50,121 bases of DNA. Origin: Streptococcus sp. DD13 (GTDB lineage: Bacteria; Bacillota; Bacilli; Lactobacillales; Streptococcaceae). Shown here in pieces: positions 1 through 9,799 of the stretch (the stretch's first letter is position 1; each line of letters starts with the position of its first letter). The DNA lies in contig NZ_KQ969507.1 of NCBI RefSeq assembly GCF_001578875.1, positions 142,464-192,584 of the forward strand, written 5' to 3'. Under the pieces are notes generated by a model that was not told the origin of the DNA, ran no database searches, and saw only the letters and a program-made list of their open reading frames with translations. A program made the position numbers and the translations under genes.

Positions 1-2
1 TG

Positions 3-602
3 AGCTTAGGCAGTCTTTTTGCTTGGATTCGCTTGCGACGGGTTCCCGTTTTGTATTCCTTGGTTGGCCTATATATTTCCTATGTCCGTGGGATTCCGTT
101 GGTCGTTCATCTTTTAGTGGTCAATACTTTTATTCCCAAATTTGCTACAGCTTTTCTTGGTTTGGTCGGGGTCTCCCAGGTCAAACCGACCATACCTAGT
201 TTGCTCATCATCTTGGTGACGTATATTTTATATGAAGCGGCGATCGAAACAGAAAATATTCGTGGAGCCTTTCAATCTTTTGATGGTCGCCAGATGGAGG
301 CCGGCCTGTCTATTGGTATGACGACCTTCCAGGTTTTTCGCAGGATTGTCCTTCCTCAGGTGGCGGTAGTCGCACTTCCTGTCGTTCTCAATGCCTACCT
401 CAAGAATATCAAGAGTCTATCTCTTGCTTTTACAGTCGGGTTTGTGGAAATCATGCAAACCACTCGCTATGCCGCAGCTCTCAACAACCGCTATATCGAA
501 TCTTATGTAGCCGCAGCTCTTGTCTATTGGGGGATTTGTGGGATTTTACAACAAGTTTTTGATCATCTGGAAATTCAAAAATGGGGGAAGAAACGTGGAT
601 AA
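3..602 (+). CDS. Amino-acid ABC transporter permease, 5' end outside window
   Basis: This is the C-terminal 199 residues of a polar amino-acid ABC transporter inner-membrane subunit (HisM/GlnP type). The frame is open to the left edge, so the start lies upstream; the TTG at 33 is internal. Several hydrophobic spans are visible, and the EAA loop that docks on the ATPase is present (EAGLSIGMTTFQVFRRI, about 298-348). The last codons overlap the next gene by 8 bases, and the cognate ATPase follows one gene later, so the three genes form one translationally coupled operon. A binding-protein gene is expected upstream, out of view. Family assignment is firm; the substrate cannot be told from sequence. 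Confidence 0.88.
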   Translation, partial: SLGSLFAWIRLRRVPVLYSLVGLYISYVRGIPLVVHLLVVNTFIPKFATAFLGLVGVSQVKPTIPSLLIILVTYILYEAAIETENIRGAFQSFDGRQMEAGLSIGMTTFQVFRRIVLPQVAVVALPVVLNAYLKNIKSLSLAFTVGFVEIMQTTRYAAALNNRYIESYVAAALVYWGICGILQQVFDHLEIQKWGKKRG

Positions 603-1620
603 AAATGAAAAAATCAGACGGGTTATCGAGGGGGAGTGGATCGGAGAAGTGCCCTTTTCCTTCTGGACTCATTTGCCTGAAATTGATCGAAATCCGGAAC
701 AACTTGCCCAAGCAACGGTTGATCTTTATCGGAAATACGATTTGGATCTGATCAAAACCTTGAATAACGGGATGTATGCGACAGAGGATTATGGGTGTGA
801 GGTAGACTACTCAGCGGTTGCAACAGGTGGTGTCGCAAAGATTGTAAAAAGCCCGATCACTTGTTACGAAGATTGGGCAAACTTGCCTGAACTGGAGTTG
901 GAAACGGCAGCCGTTTTGCAAAGGGAGCTTGATTATCTCAAGCGGACACTGGACTTGTTGGATGGCGAAGTGCCGGTTTTGATGACGATTTTTAGCCCCT
1001 TAACAACGGCAGCCAAGTTAGCCAAGGGCAACATTTCAGATTATATTGCACAGGATCGTGAGGGCTATCTCCACCAAGCTCTTGAACGGATTACCAGCAT
1101 TACTGCTGCCCTGGCAGCAGAGGCTATTCGACTCGGGGCAGCAGGGATTTACTTTGCCAGCCAGATGTCTTCGTATGATCTCATTGGGAGCCAGGACTAT
1201 GAGAGATACGGTCGACCTTATGATTTACAGGTGCTGGCTGCTGCTAAGGAAGGTTGGGCAAATGCTCTCCACGCTCATGGAACGAATATCTTATTTGAAC
1301 TCTTGAGCGATTATCCTGTCGCCCTCTTTAATTGGCATGTCTGGGAGAGCCTTCCAGAGCCAAAACAGGCCCAATTTTACACAAGGAAGACGATTCTTGG
1401 AGGGCTAAATCGGATGGATGTGACACAGGAAAACTACAATGACTTATACCACCAGATCTACCGTGTATTGACCGATACAGGTGGGAAAGGGGTCATTCTA
1501 ACACCGGGATGCGTGGTTCGTCATCCTTTTTCAGAAGAGACAATTCGCTTTATGATTCGGATCAAAAAAGAAACCGAGCAACTTCTGTTTGAGCACGCAC
1601 AAAAGGAGAAATCATGCTAA
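595..1620 (+). CDS. Uroporphyrinogen decarboxylase-superfamily protein (not a haem enzyme), ABC-operon partner
   Basis: A 341-residue protein of the UroD/MtaA/CmuA superfamily, whose members include haem-pathway decarboxylases and zinc-dependent methyltransferases. I start it at GTG 595, preceded by a GGGGGAAG ribosome site, rather than at 520, which lies deep inside the permease gene. H226-A-H228-G and a late PGC306VV motif sit where methyltransferase members carry their H-x-C and C zinc ligands, so a variant metal site is possible. It overlaps the permease by 8 bases and the ATPase by 7, which ties it to the imported solute. Streptococci generally lack haem synthesis and no haem gene is nearby. 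I infer a demethylase or methyltransferase acting on the transported compound; this is untested. Confidence 0.75.
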   Translation: MDKNEKIRRVIEGEWIGEVPFSFWTHLPEIDRNPEQLAQATVDLYRKYDLDLIKTLNNGMYATEDYGCEVDYSAVATGGVAKIVKSPITCYEDWANLPELELETAAVLQRELDYLKRTLDLLDGEVPVLMTIFSPLTTAAKLAKGNISDYIAQDREGYLHQALERITSITAALAAEAIRLGAAGIYFASQMSSYDLIGSQDYERYGRPYDLQVLAAAKEGWANALHAHGTNILFELLSDYPVALFNWHVWESLPEPKQAQFYTRKTILGGLNRMDVTQENYNDLYHQIYRVLTDTGGKGVILTPGCVVRHPFSEETIRFMIRIKKETEQLLFEHAQKEKSC

Positions 1621-2372
1621 AAGTAGACCATATCTCAAAACGATTTGGAGACAAGGAGGTCTTGAAGGACGTCTCCGTGACAGTGAATCAAGGGGATGTT
1701 GTGGCTATCTTAGGACCATCCGGTTCGGGGAAGACCACCTTCTTGCGTTGCCTTAATCACTTAGAAGCAGCAGATAGTGGACAGTTAACGTTAGATGGAA
1801 AGTCTTATGATCTATCTAAGCTGCACAGTAAAGAGATCTTAGAAATCCGTAAAAAGACAGCCTTTGTTTTCCAAAATTACAACCTTTTTGTCAATAAGAC
1901 GGCTATCGAAAATATCTTAGAAGGACTGGTCATCGCTCGGAAGGTCCCCAAGGCAGAAGCCGTGAAGATCGCAGAAGAAGCGCTAGAAAAAGTCGGCCTT
2001 CTGGACTATCGGGATGCTTACCCAAGCCAGCTCTCGGGGGGGCAGCAGCAACGGATTGGAATTGCACGCGCGATTGCGGTTAAGCCAGATGTCATTCTCT
2101 TTGATGAGCCAACGTCGGCCCTAGACCCGGAGTTAATAGGCGATGTCTTAGCCGTCATGAAGCAGTTGGCGCTAGAAGGAGTGACCATGGTCGTCGTGAC
2201 CCACGAGATGAGTTTTGCCCGCGATGTAGCCAATCACGTTATTTTTATGGAAAATGGCTATATTGTTGAAGAGGGTCATCCAGATGTCTTTTTCACCAAG
2301 CCAAAGGAAGAACGGACCAAGCAGTTTTTGACCCGGATCATTCCGGACTTATATATGGACCCGATTTGTTAA
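1614..2372 (+). CDS. Amino-acid ABC transporter ATP-binding protein
   Basis: A 252-residue GlnQ/HisP-type ATPase that would energise the permease encoded at 3-602. Walker A is GPSGSGKT at residues 34-41; the signature LSGGQQQR, Walker B followed by [10 protein letters not shown], and the H-loop histidine in VVVTHEM are all intact. The ATG lies inside the last codons of the UroD-like gene (AAAGGAG just upstream), so the two are translationally coupled. Length is normal for the family. A weak hairpin with a T-run follows the stop and probably closes the operon. Confidence 0.93.
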   Translation: MLKVDHISKRFGDKEVLKDVSVTVNQGDVVAILGPSGSGKTTFLRCLNHLEAADSGQLTLDGKSYDLSKLHSKEILEIRKKTAFVFQNYNLFVNKTAIENILEGLVIARKVPKAEAVKIAEEALEKVGLLDYRDAYPSQLSGGQQQRIGIARAIAVKPDVILFDEPTSALDPELIGDVLAVMKQLALEGVTMVVVTHEMSFARDVANHVIFMENGYIVEEGHPDVFFTKPKEERTKQFLTRIIPDLYMDPIC

Positions 2373-2398
2373 GAACGAGTCCGATGCAGAATCGAGAT

Positions 2399-2422
2399 AG
2401 GCAGTTATTGTCTGTCTTTTTT
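2399..2422 (+). terminator. Weak intrinsic terminator after ABC operon
   Basis: A 5-6 bp stem (AGGCAG with CTGTCT, containing one G-T pair) and a 7-base loop, followed by six T. It is the only hairpin with a T-run between the ATPase gene and polC. Confidence 0.4.
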
Positions 2423-2512
2423 GGATGGGCAAGGATTGAGACGAGGTTCGAAAGGAAGAGGGGGTCTGGTAGCTAGCTCTTACGCCCCTGCCTAGAAAAT
2501 GTCCTTCCTTTT

Positions 2513-2521
2513 TGGTAAAAT
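2513..2521 (+). promoter_or_regulatory. Extended -10 promoter of polC
   Basis: TGGTAAAAT matches an extended -10 element 32 bases before the polC ATG. It rules out the in-frame ATG at 2499, which would lie upstream of the transcription start. Confidence 0.5.
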
Positions 2522-2552
2522 GGGGAAAGATAAGAAAAACAGGGGAATAGCT

Positions 2553-5500
2553 ATGTCAGATAAGTTTCTACTCTTGCTCGAACAAATCGGATTGCCACTT
2601 GACCGCCCAGAGGCCAAGGCTTTTTCAGATGGAAAGATGGAGCAGGTCACCCTTCATAAAGTTAGTAAGATTTGGGACTTCACCTTCCGCTTCCCTCAGA
2701 TCCTTGAGATCTCCCAGTATCAACTCTTGAAAGCTAGGCTCACACAGGAGTTTGCAAAAACAGGCAATCAAGCAGTCTTCCAGATAAGAGTGGACCAGCC
2801 TATTTTTGAAAAAGATCTCCTACAAGCCTACTATCGGGAAGCTTTTGAAGAGGAGATATGCCAGGAGAGTGCTGCTTTTTGCTCTCTTTTTCAAGATTTG
2901 GAAGTAGACTACCGGGAAGGCATACTGGTGATTCATGGGCCGGAAACCATCGACGCCCCTCATTTTAAAAAGAAAAATCTGTCTCAATTAGCAGAACAGA
3001 TGAAGCGTTTTGGATTTGGGGAAATGCGAATCGCTATTTCAGTGAGTCAAGAGATGACCGCAGAGAGAGAAGCTGCCTTTCAGGTCCATAGTGAATCTAT
3101 TTATGAGCAAGCGAATCTGGAAAGTCTGGAGGCGCTCGAACAGCTGAGTCAGGCTGCGCCTGCACAGGTTCCTCAAGCTCCACCTAGTTTTGATTTCAAG
3201 AAAAAATCTCCAACCAAGGTAAAGCTAGATAAGGAAACCATTACGCCCATGGTGGAAATCACCACCGAAGAAAACCGGATTACTTTTGAAGGTTTGATTT
3301 TTGCGGCAGAGACCAAGGTAACCCGGACAGGACGGGTGATTATTAACTTTAAGATGACAGACTATACTTCCTCTTTTGCCCTGCAAAAATGGGCTAAAAA
3401 TGAAGAAGAAGCGCAGCAGTTTGACATGATCAAAAAGGGAAATTGGGTCCGGGTGCGAGGGGACATCGAAACCAATAACTTTACTCGGGATTTGACCATG
3501 AATGTCCGAGATATCCAGGAAGTGAAGCACGACATCCGAAAGGACCTGATGCCAGAGGGGGAGAAGCGGGTCGAATTTCACGCCCATACCAATATGTCGA
3601 CCATGGATGCTCTTCCTCCTGTGGAGGACCTGATTGCTCGTGCAGCCCAATGGGGGCATCGGGCCATTGCCATCACTGACCACGGCAATGTTCAGTCTTT
3701 CCCTCATGGCTACCATGCGGCTCGTAAAGCTGGGATTAAGCCTCTTTTTGGGATGGAAGCCAATATTGTAGAGGATCGTGTTCCGATTGCCTATAACGAA
3801 GCGGATGTTGACCTTAAAGAAGCCACTTATGTTGTGTTTGACGTGGAGACGACAGGTCTTTCTGCAGTCTACAATGACTTGATTCAAATTGCGGCCTCAA
3901 AAATGTACAAGGGCAATGTCATTGCGGAGTTTGATGAGTTTATCAATCCGGGGCATCCTTTGTCGGCCTTTACGACAGATTTGACGGGGATTACGGACGA
4001 GCATGTTCGCCATGCCAAGCCTTTAGCAGATGTGCTGGTAGCTTTCCAGGAGTTTTGTCAAGATAGTGTCCTAGTCGCCCACAATGCGACCTTTGACGTT
4101 GGCTTTATGGATGTCAATTATGAGCGGCATGGCCTTCCAACAATCAGCCAACCTGTCATTGATACGCTGGAGTTTGCCCGCAATCTTTATCCGGAGTACA
4201 AGCGACATGGTCTTGGTCCCCTGACCAAACGCTTTGGCGTGGCTCTAGAACACCATCACATGGCCAACTATGATGCGGAAGCGACCGGCCGTCTACTTTT
4301 TATCTTCCTAGAGGAAGCCAGAGAAAAGCATGGGATTACCCATCTCAACCAGCTCAATACCCAGCTGATCGCGGAGGATTCTTACAAAAAAGCACGTGTC
4401 AAACACGCGACTCTTTATGTAGTCAGCCAGGTCGGGCTCAAAAATATCTTCAAATTAGTTTCTCTCTCCAATACTCGATATTTTGATGGGTTGCCCCGTA
4501 TCCCGCGGACGGTCCTAGATGCCCACCGAGAAGGGCTCATTCTAGGAACGGCCTGTTCGGAAGGCGAAGTCTTCGATGTCCTGGTGTCCAAAGGGATCGA
4601 TGAGGCGGTCAAGGTGGCTCGCTATTATGATTTTATCGAAGTCATGCCTCCGGCTCTTTATGAACCCCTGATTGCTCGAGAGCAGTTTAAGGATCGGGAG
4701 GAAATCCAGAGTCTCATCCAAAATCTCATTGAGGTCGGACGTCGGGCGGATAAGCCTGTCCTAGCTACAGGAAATGTCCACTATCTGGACCCTGAAGAAG
4801 AGATTTACCGGGAGATTATCGTGCGTTCACTTGGACAAGGAGCCATGATCAATCGACCGATTGGACACGGAGAAGCAGCCCAGCCGGCTCCGCTACCCAA
4901 GGCGCATTTTCGTACCACCAATGAAATGCTGGACGAGTTTGCTTTCTTGGGAGAAGCTCTAGCGAGGGAAATTGTTATTACCAACCCCAATGCCTTGGTG
5001 GATCGATTTGAAGAGATCGAGGTCGTCAAAAAGGATCTCTATACCCCTTATATCGAAAAGGCCGAGGAACGGGTCGCTGAGATGACCTATCAAAAAGCCT
5101 TTGAGATTTATGGCAATCCGCTTCCTGATATCATTGACTTGCGGATTGAAAAGGAGTTAACGTCCATCTTGGGAAATGGCTTTGCCGTGATTTACCTGGC
5201 TTCCCAGATGTTGGTCAACCGCTCCAACGAGCGAGGCTACCTGGTGGGGTCCAGGGGGTTCTGTCGGCTCTTCCTTTGTGGCGACCATGATTGGGATTAC
5301 CGAGGTCAATCCGATGCCCCCCCACTATGTCTGCCCGTCTTGCCAGCACAGTGAATTTGTCACAGATGGTTCTTATGGTTCAGGTTTTGACATGCCAGAC
5401 AAACAGTGTCCGGAATGTGGTAGCGAATACCGCAAGGACGGACAGGATATTCCCTTTGAGACTTTCCTTGGTTTTGATGGGGACAAGGTCCCCGATATCG

Positions 5501-6948
5501 ATCTCAACTTCTCAGGAGACGACCAGCCCTACGCCCACTTGGATGTCCGGGATATCTTTGGGGAGCAATATGCCTACCGGGCAGGAACAGTCGGTACCGT
5601 AGCGGACAAGACCGCTTATGGCTTCGTTCGAGGCTATGAGCGGGACTATGGCAAGTTTTACCGTGATGTCGAGGTGGAACGACTGGCCGCTGGAGCAGCA
5701 GGTGTCAAGCGGACGACCGGTCAGCATCCAGGGGGGATCGTCGTGATTCCAGATTACATGGATGTCTATGACTTTACTCCAGTCCAGTATCCGGCGGATG
5801 ATGTGACAGCAGAGTGGCAGACGACCCACTTCAACTTCCACGATATCGATGAAAATATCCTCAAACTTGATGTCCTAGGACACGATGATCCGACCATGGT
5901 CCGAAAACTCCAAGACTTATCTGGGATTGATCCACAGACCATCCGGGCAGATGATCCCGGGGTCATGGCCCTCTTTTCAGGGACGGAGATTTTGGGGGTG
6001 ACACCGGAGCAGATCGGGACACCAACTGGGATGTTGGGGATTCCCGAGTTTGGGACTAACTTTGTTCGCGGGATGGTTGAAGAGACCCATCCAACGACCT
6101 TTGCGGAGCTTCTACAGCTATCAGGACTCTCTCACGGGACGGATGTCTGGCTGGGCAATGCCCAAGATCTGATCAAGGCGGGAATTGCCGATCTATCGAC
6201 CGTTATCGGCTGTCGGGATGATATCATGGTTTACCTTATGCACGCAGGTCTCGAACCTAAGATGGCCTTTAACATCATGGAGCGGGTGCGAAAAGGCATG
6301 TGGCTTAAGATCTCCGAGGAGGAGCGCGGTGGCTACATTCAGGCTATGAAGGACAACAATGTCCCTGACTGGTATATCGAGTCTTGTGGAAAAATCAAGT
6401 ACATGTTCCCTAAGGCCCATGCGGCGGCTTATGTTATGATGGCCCTGCGCGTGGCTTACTTTAAGGTCCACCATCCGCTTTATTACTACTGTGCCTACTT
6501 CTCTATCCGGGCCAAGGCTTTTGATCTAGCGACTATGTCCGGCGGGTTAAGTCGCGTCAAGGCCAAGATGGAGGAAATCTCCCTCAAACGGAAAAACAAC
6601 GAAGCCTCCAATGTGGAAATTGACCTCTATACCACGCTTGAAATCGTCAACGAGATGCTGGAGCGTGGCTTCCAATTTGGCAAGCTAGATCTCTACAAAT
6701 CGGATGCGACTGAGTTTCAGATTGAAGGGGATACCTTGATTCCTCCTTTTGTGGCTATGGATGGCCTGGGGGAAAACGTGGCCAAGCAGATCGTTGCAGC
6801 CCGTTCAGAAGGGGAGTTTCTTTCTAAAACTGAGCTCCGAAAACGAGGCGGGGCTTCTAGTACCATTGTCGAAAAGATGGATGAGATGGGTATCTTAGGA
6901 AATATGCCAGAAGACAACCAACTTAGCCTCTTTGATGATTTGTTTTAA
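2553..6948 (+). CDS. polC: DNA polymerase III PolC, interrupted by a one-base frameshift
   Basis: Gram-positive replicative DNA polymerase with proofreading. Correcting one base gives 1464 residues, the usual streptococcal length. Order seen: N-terminal and OB region; PHP domain with HAH at 343-345; an inserted DEDD exonuclease starting D430-V-E432; polymerase region with a zinc finger from C927-P-S-C930 and the PDID aspartates near 981 and 983; C-terminal tail ending in QLSLFDDLF, whose QLSLF resembles a sliding-clamp-binding motif. The start ATG has AGGGGAA upstream. The reading frame shifts within five G at 5254-5258 (codons 901-902), where four G are expected; as written, translation would stop at 5352-5354 after 933 residues. 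The gene is essential in this group, so a sequencing or assembly error is most likely. Confidence 0.93.
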
Positions 6949-7041
6949 TCCAAGCAAGAATATGCTCTCCTGTCCCTAGGCACTCTGGTCTAGGTGTCGG
7001 AAGCCTATTCTTTTCTTTTTTCATACAAAATCGTCTGGCCC

Positions 7042-7081
7042 AGGTCTCACTTTAGACCTCAATCATGCTATACTAATAGCA
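7042..7081 (+). promoter_or_regulatory. Promoter with overlapping inverted repeat before GH3 gene
   Basis: An extended -10 (TGCTATACT, 7066-7074) sits within TGCTAT-ACTA-ATAGCA. Just upstream a perfect 6-bp inverted repeat, AGGTCT-CACTTT-AGACCT (7042-7059), covers the -35 position, as a repressor operator would. The assignment as operator is inference. Confidence 0.45.
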
Positions 7082-7084
7082 CGC

Positions 7085-7112
7085 CCGTCTCGATACAGAT
7101 AGACGGTCTTTT
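7085..7112 (+). promoter_or_regulatory. Leader hairpin before GH3 gene, attenuator-like
   Basis: CCGTCT (7085-7090) pairs with AGACGG (7101-7106) and is followed by TCTTTTG. It lies between the predicted transcription start and the ATG at 7134. The T-run is short, so it may only be a leader stem. Confidence 0.3.
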
Positions 7113-7133
7113 GTACAGTAGAAAGGTATCGTC

Positions 7134-9677
7134 ATGAGAATAAAGACAAGTACAATTTCAGAGTTTGAGCACTATGGTATCGATATGGTCCGAAAGGCAG
7201 GGGCGGAGTGTATGGTCCTCTTGAAGAACGACCGGGGTCTCCTTCCCATGGAAAAGCCAGAGCAGATTGCCCTATATGGAAGTGGGGTCCGCCATACTGT
7301 GAAGGGAGGTACGGGATCCGGGGATGTCAATGTCCGTCACTTCACTACGGTTGAAGAAGGGATCAAGCGAGCGGGGATAAAGATTACCAGCACCTCTTGG
7401 TTGGACCAATATGATGCAGCTCGTCAAGCGAGCAACCGTGCCTTTTTCAAAAGAAAACTCGCAGAAAGTCTAGCTAGGGGAGAGCAGGCGGCCCTGTCAT
7501 TGATGTGGCTGACAGCACCGGAACCCTCCTACCAATTTGAATTAGATGGAGCAGGAGATACCGCAGTCTATGTTCTCTCGCGTAGTAGCGGTGAAGGGGT
7601 AGACCGGACGGCAGAGCCAGGAGATTTCCAACTGACAGAGGAGGAAATCCGGGATATCTTACAGTTGCATCAGACTTACCAGCAGTTTGTACTAGTCCTT
7701 AATGTCGGGGGAGTGGTGGATTTGACCCCTGTCTTGGAGGTCGAGACCATTCTCTTGATGAGCCAGCTGGGAATGGCCAGTGGGGATAGTTTGGCAGATG
7801 TCTTGTTTGGCATGGCGACTCCATCTGGAAAGCTGACGACCAGCTGGGCACCTCTTGCTTCCTATCCCAGTACCGATGGTTTTGGAGCCATGGATGACAC
7901 CTATTACAAAGAAGGGATTTATGTAGGATATCGTTACTTTGACCGAACGAATCAACAACCGACCTTTCCTTTTGGCTTTGGCTTGTCTTATACGACCTTT
8001 GACTGGCAAGAATGCAAGGTCCTAGCTGATGAAGAGGAAATCCGGATAGAAGTTCTGGTCAAAAATACAGGGAACCGACCAGGTAAAGAAGTCCTTCAAG
8101 CCTATGTTCGCCCCCCACAGACTGATCTCGACAAGCCTTACCAAGAGTTAAAAGGTTTTGCCAAAACCAGCGAATTAAAGCCTGGTCAGTCAGAAACTCT
8201 CATCCTTCATATTTCAACCTCTAGTCTAGCTTCCTTTGATGAAACAGCCTCTGCGTTTGTCTTAGAGCAGGGAGATTATCAGTTGGCTATAGGGAATTCC
8301 TCGAGAGATACACGACAGATTGCCATTCTCCGCTTAGACGAGACAGTGGCAGTAGAGAGTCTGAGACCGATCGGGAGCAAGCAAGAGGGATTGGATCAGG
8401 TTCCCGATCAGCTAGGATTGATCCAGATGGTGGAAAAATCAGCAAGTCATTCCGTCTTCAACCTACAAGCCAGTCGTTTTACCCAAAAAATCCCCACCTA
8501 TACGAGTTCCCCTATCGAAATGAAAACGAACTGCAGCAGTACTTGGACAGATGTCGTAAAAAGCAGGGTTTGCTTAGATGACTTTATCGCCCAGCTAAGC
8601 AATGAAGAATTGGCCCATCTTTGTATCGGTCAGTTTAGTACGCAAGCAGGAACCTCCGTTGTGGGGAATGCTTCGGAGAAAGTAGCAGGTGGAGCAGGAG
8701 AAACCACTCATTTTAATCGAGCCTACCAGATTCCGGAGTTCGTCATGGCCGATGGACCAGCAGGACTACGCTTGTCCAGAAGGTATACCTTACAGGATGG
8801 GAAGCCTGTTTCTCGTGATCAGAGCTTTAAAGCAGCCTACCAGGAAGCCCTGACGGCGGAAGAGTTGGCTCAATCGGGACTTGCCGTATCCCCTTTGCAA
8901 GAACAATCGGAAGACGAAATCCTCTATTATCAATACTGTACAGCCTTTCCCATTGGGACGGCTCTTGCTCAGTCGTGGAATACAGATCTTGCTCACCAAC
9001 TTGGAGATTTAGTCGGTTCTGAAATGGATCTCTTTGGCATCGATATCTGGCTGGCTCCTGCTCTTAATATCCATCGCTCCCCTCTTTGCGGACGGAATTT
9101 CGAGTACTTTTCAGAAGACCCCCTCTTGAGCGGGAAGATGGCAGCTGCCATGGTCCAGGGAGTCCAATCTCATCCAGGACGGCTGGTGACCATCAAACAC
9201 TTTGCGGCCAACAATCAAGAAACCAACCGCTACAACTCTAATAGTGTCTTATCTCAGCGGGCCCTAAGAGAGATCTACCTAAAAGGATTTGAAATCTGTG
9301 TGAAGGAAGCGGATCCAAAAGTAGTGATGACATCTTATAATTTGATCAATCAAGAACACGCCAGTCAAGAGAAGGACCTTCTGGTCTCGACCCTGCGGGA
9401 TGAGTGGGGATTTACAGGCTTTGTTATGAGTGATTGGTTTGTGACAGGAGGGATGGAGACAGGAGAGGAAAAATATCCTGTCGCCTTTGCCTCAGGTCAT
9501 GTCAAAGCTGGAAATGACTTGACCATGCCCGGTGGCAAGCGGGATCTGGAGGACATTTTAGGAGCATTGGATCAGGCAGACGTTCCGTATCCATTGACTA
9601 GAGCAGAGTTACAAGCGGCAGCCAGCCATATTCTAGCAGTGATGTTGGAAGTCTCACAAGCTAAAGGAAACCAGTAA
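7134..9677 (+). CDS. Beta-glucosidase-type glycoside hydrolase family 3, domain-permuted
   Basis: An 847-residue GH3 enzyme expected to release sugar from beta-glucosides. The domain order is reversed compared with most GH3 enzymes. The alpha/beta sandwich (MVLLKNDRGLLP near residue 28) and the fibronectin-like region (GFGLSYTTF near 282) come first. The catalytic TIM barrel follows: DGPAGLR near 543, K688-H689 in IKHFAANNQE, and the nucleophile D767 in VMSDW. No signal peptide is visible, so it is probably cytoplasmic and acts on imported sugars. This order is known in some rumen-bacterial GH3 enzymes, so the frame is intact rather than scrambled. No sugar transporter adjoins it; pepS follows on its own promoter. 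Exact substrate unknown. Confidence 0.88.
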   Translation: MRIKTSTISEFEHYGIDMVRKAGAECMVLLKNDRGLLPMEKPEQIALYGSGVRHTVKGGTGSGDVNVRHFTTVEEGIKRAGIKITSTSWLDQYDAARQASNRAFFKRKLAESLARGEQAALSLMWLTAPEPSYQFELDGAGDTAVYVLSRSSGEGVDRTAEPGDFQLTEEEIRDILQLHQTYQQFVLVLNVGGVVDLTPVLEVETILLMSQLGMASGDSLADVLFGMATPSGKLTTSWAPLASYPSTDGFGAMDDTYYKEGIYVGYRYFDRTNQQPTFPFGFGLSYTTFDWQECKVLADEEEIRIEVLVKNTGNRPGKEVLQAYVRPPQTDLDKPYQELKGFAKTSELKPGQSETLILHISTSSLASFDETASAFVLEQGDYQLAIGNSSRDTRQIAILRLDETVAVESLRPIGSKQEGLDQVPDQLGLIQMVEKSASHSVFNLQASRFTQKIPTYTSSPIEMKTNCSSTWTDVVKSRVCLDDFIAQLSNEELAHLCIGQFSTQAGTSVVGNASEKVAGGAGETTHFNRAYQIPEFVMADGPAGLRLSRRYTLQDGKPVSRDQSFKAAYQEALTAEELAQSGLAVSPLQEQSEDEILYYQYCTAFPIGTALAQSWNTDLAHQLGDLVGSEMDLFGIDIWLAPALNIHRSPLCGRNFEYFSEDPLLSGKMAAAMVQGVQSHPGRLVTIKHFAANNQETNRYNSNSVLSQRALREIYLKGFEICVKEADPKVVMTSYNLINQEHASQEKDLLVSTLRDEWGFTGFVMSDWFVTGGMETGEEKYPVAFASGHVKAGNDLTMPGGKRDLEDILGALDQADVPYPLTRAELQAAASHILAVMLEVSQAKGNQ

Positions 9678-9757
9678 CCCTGTCTAACAGAATATCGGAA
9701 AGCTATCTTGTCAGCTCATCTTCCTCCTACTTTTGCCGGCCGTCTCCTTCCAATCTA

Positions 9758-9766
9758 TGGTATACT
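9758..9766 (+). promoter_or_regulatory. Extended -10 promoter of pepS
   Basis: TGGTATACT 34 bases before the pepS ATG, with AAAGGAG as the ribosome site between them. Confidence 0.5.
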
Positions 9767-9799
9767 AGGATAGAAAGTTAGTTTTTAAAGGAGTATTTC

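Noticed and set aside
595..1620. True uroporphyrinogen decarboxylase of haem synthesis (hemE)
   Set aside because: No other haem gene is present, streptococci generally lack the pathway, and the operon is an amino-acid transporter.
5278..6948. A separate gene encoding the C-terminal part of PolC
   Set aside because: The alternative start is internal to conserved polymerase sequence and lacks a ribosome site; one extra G explains the break.
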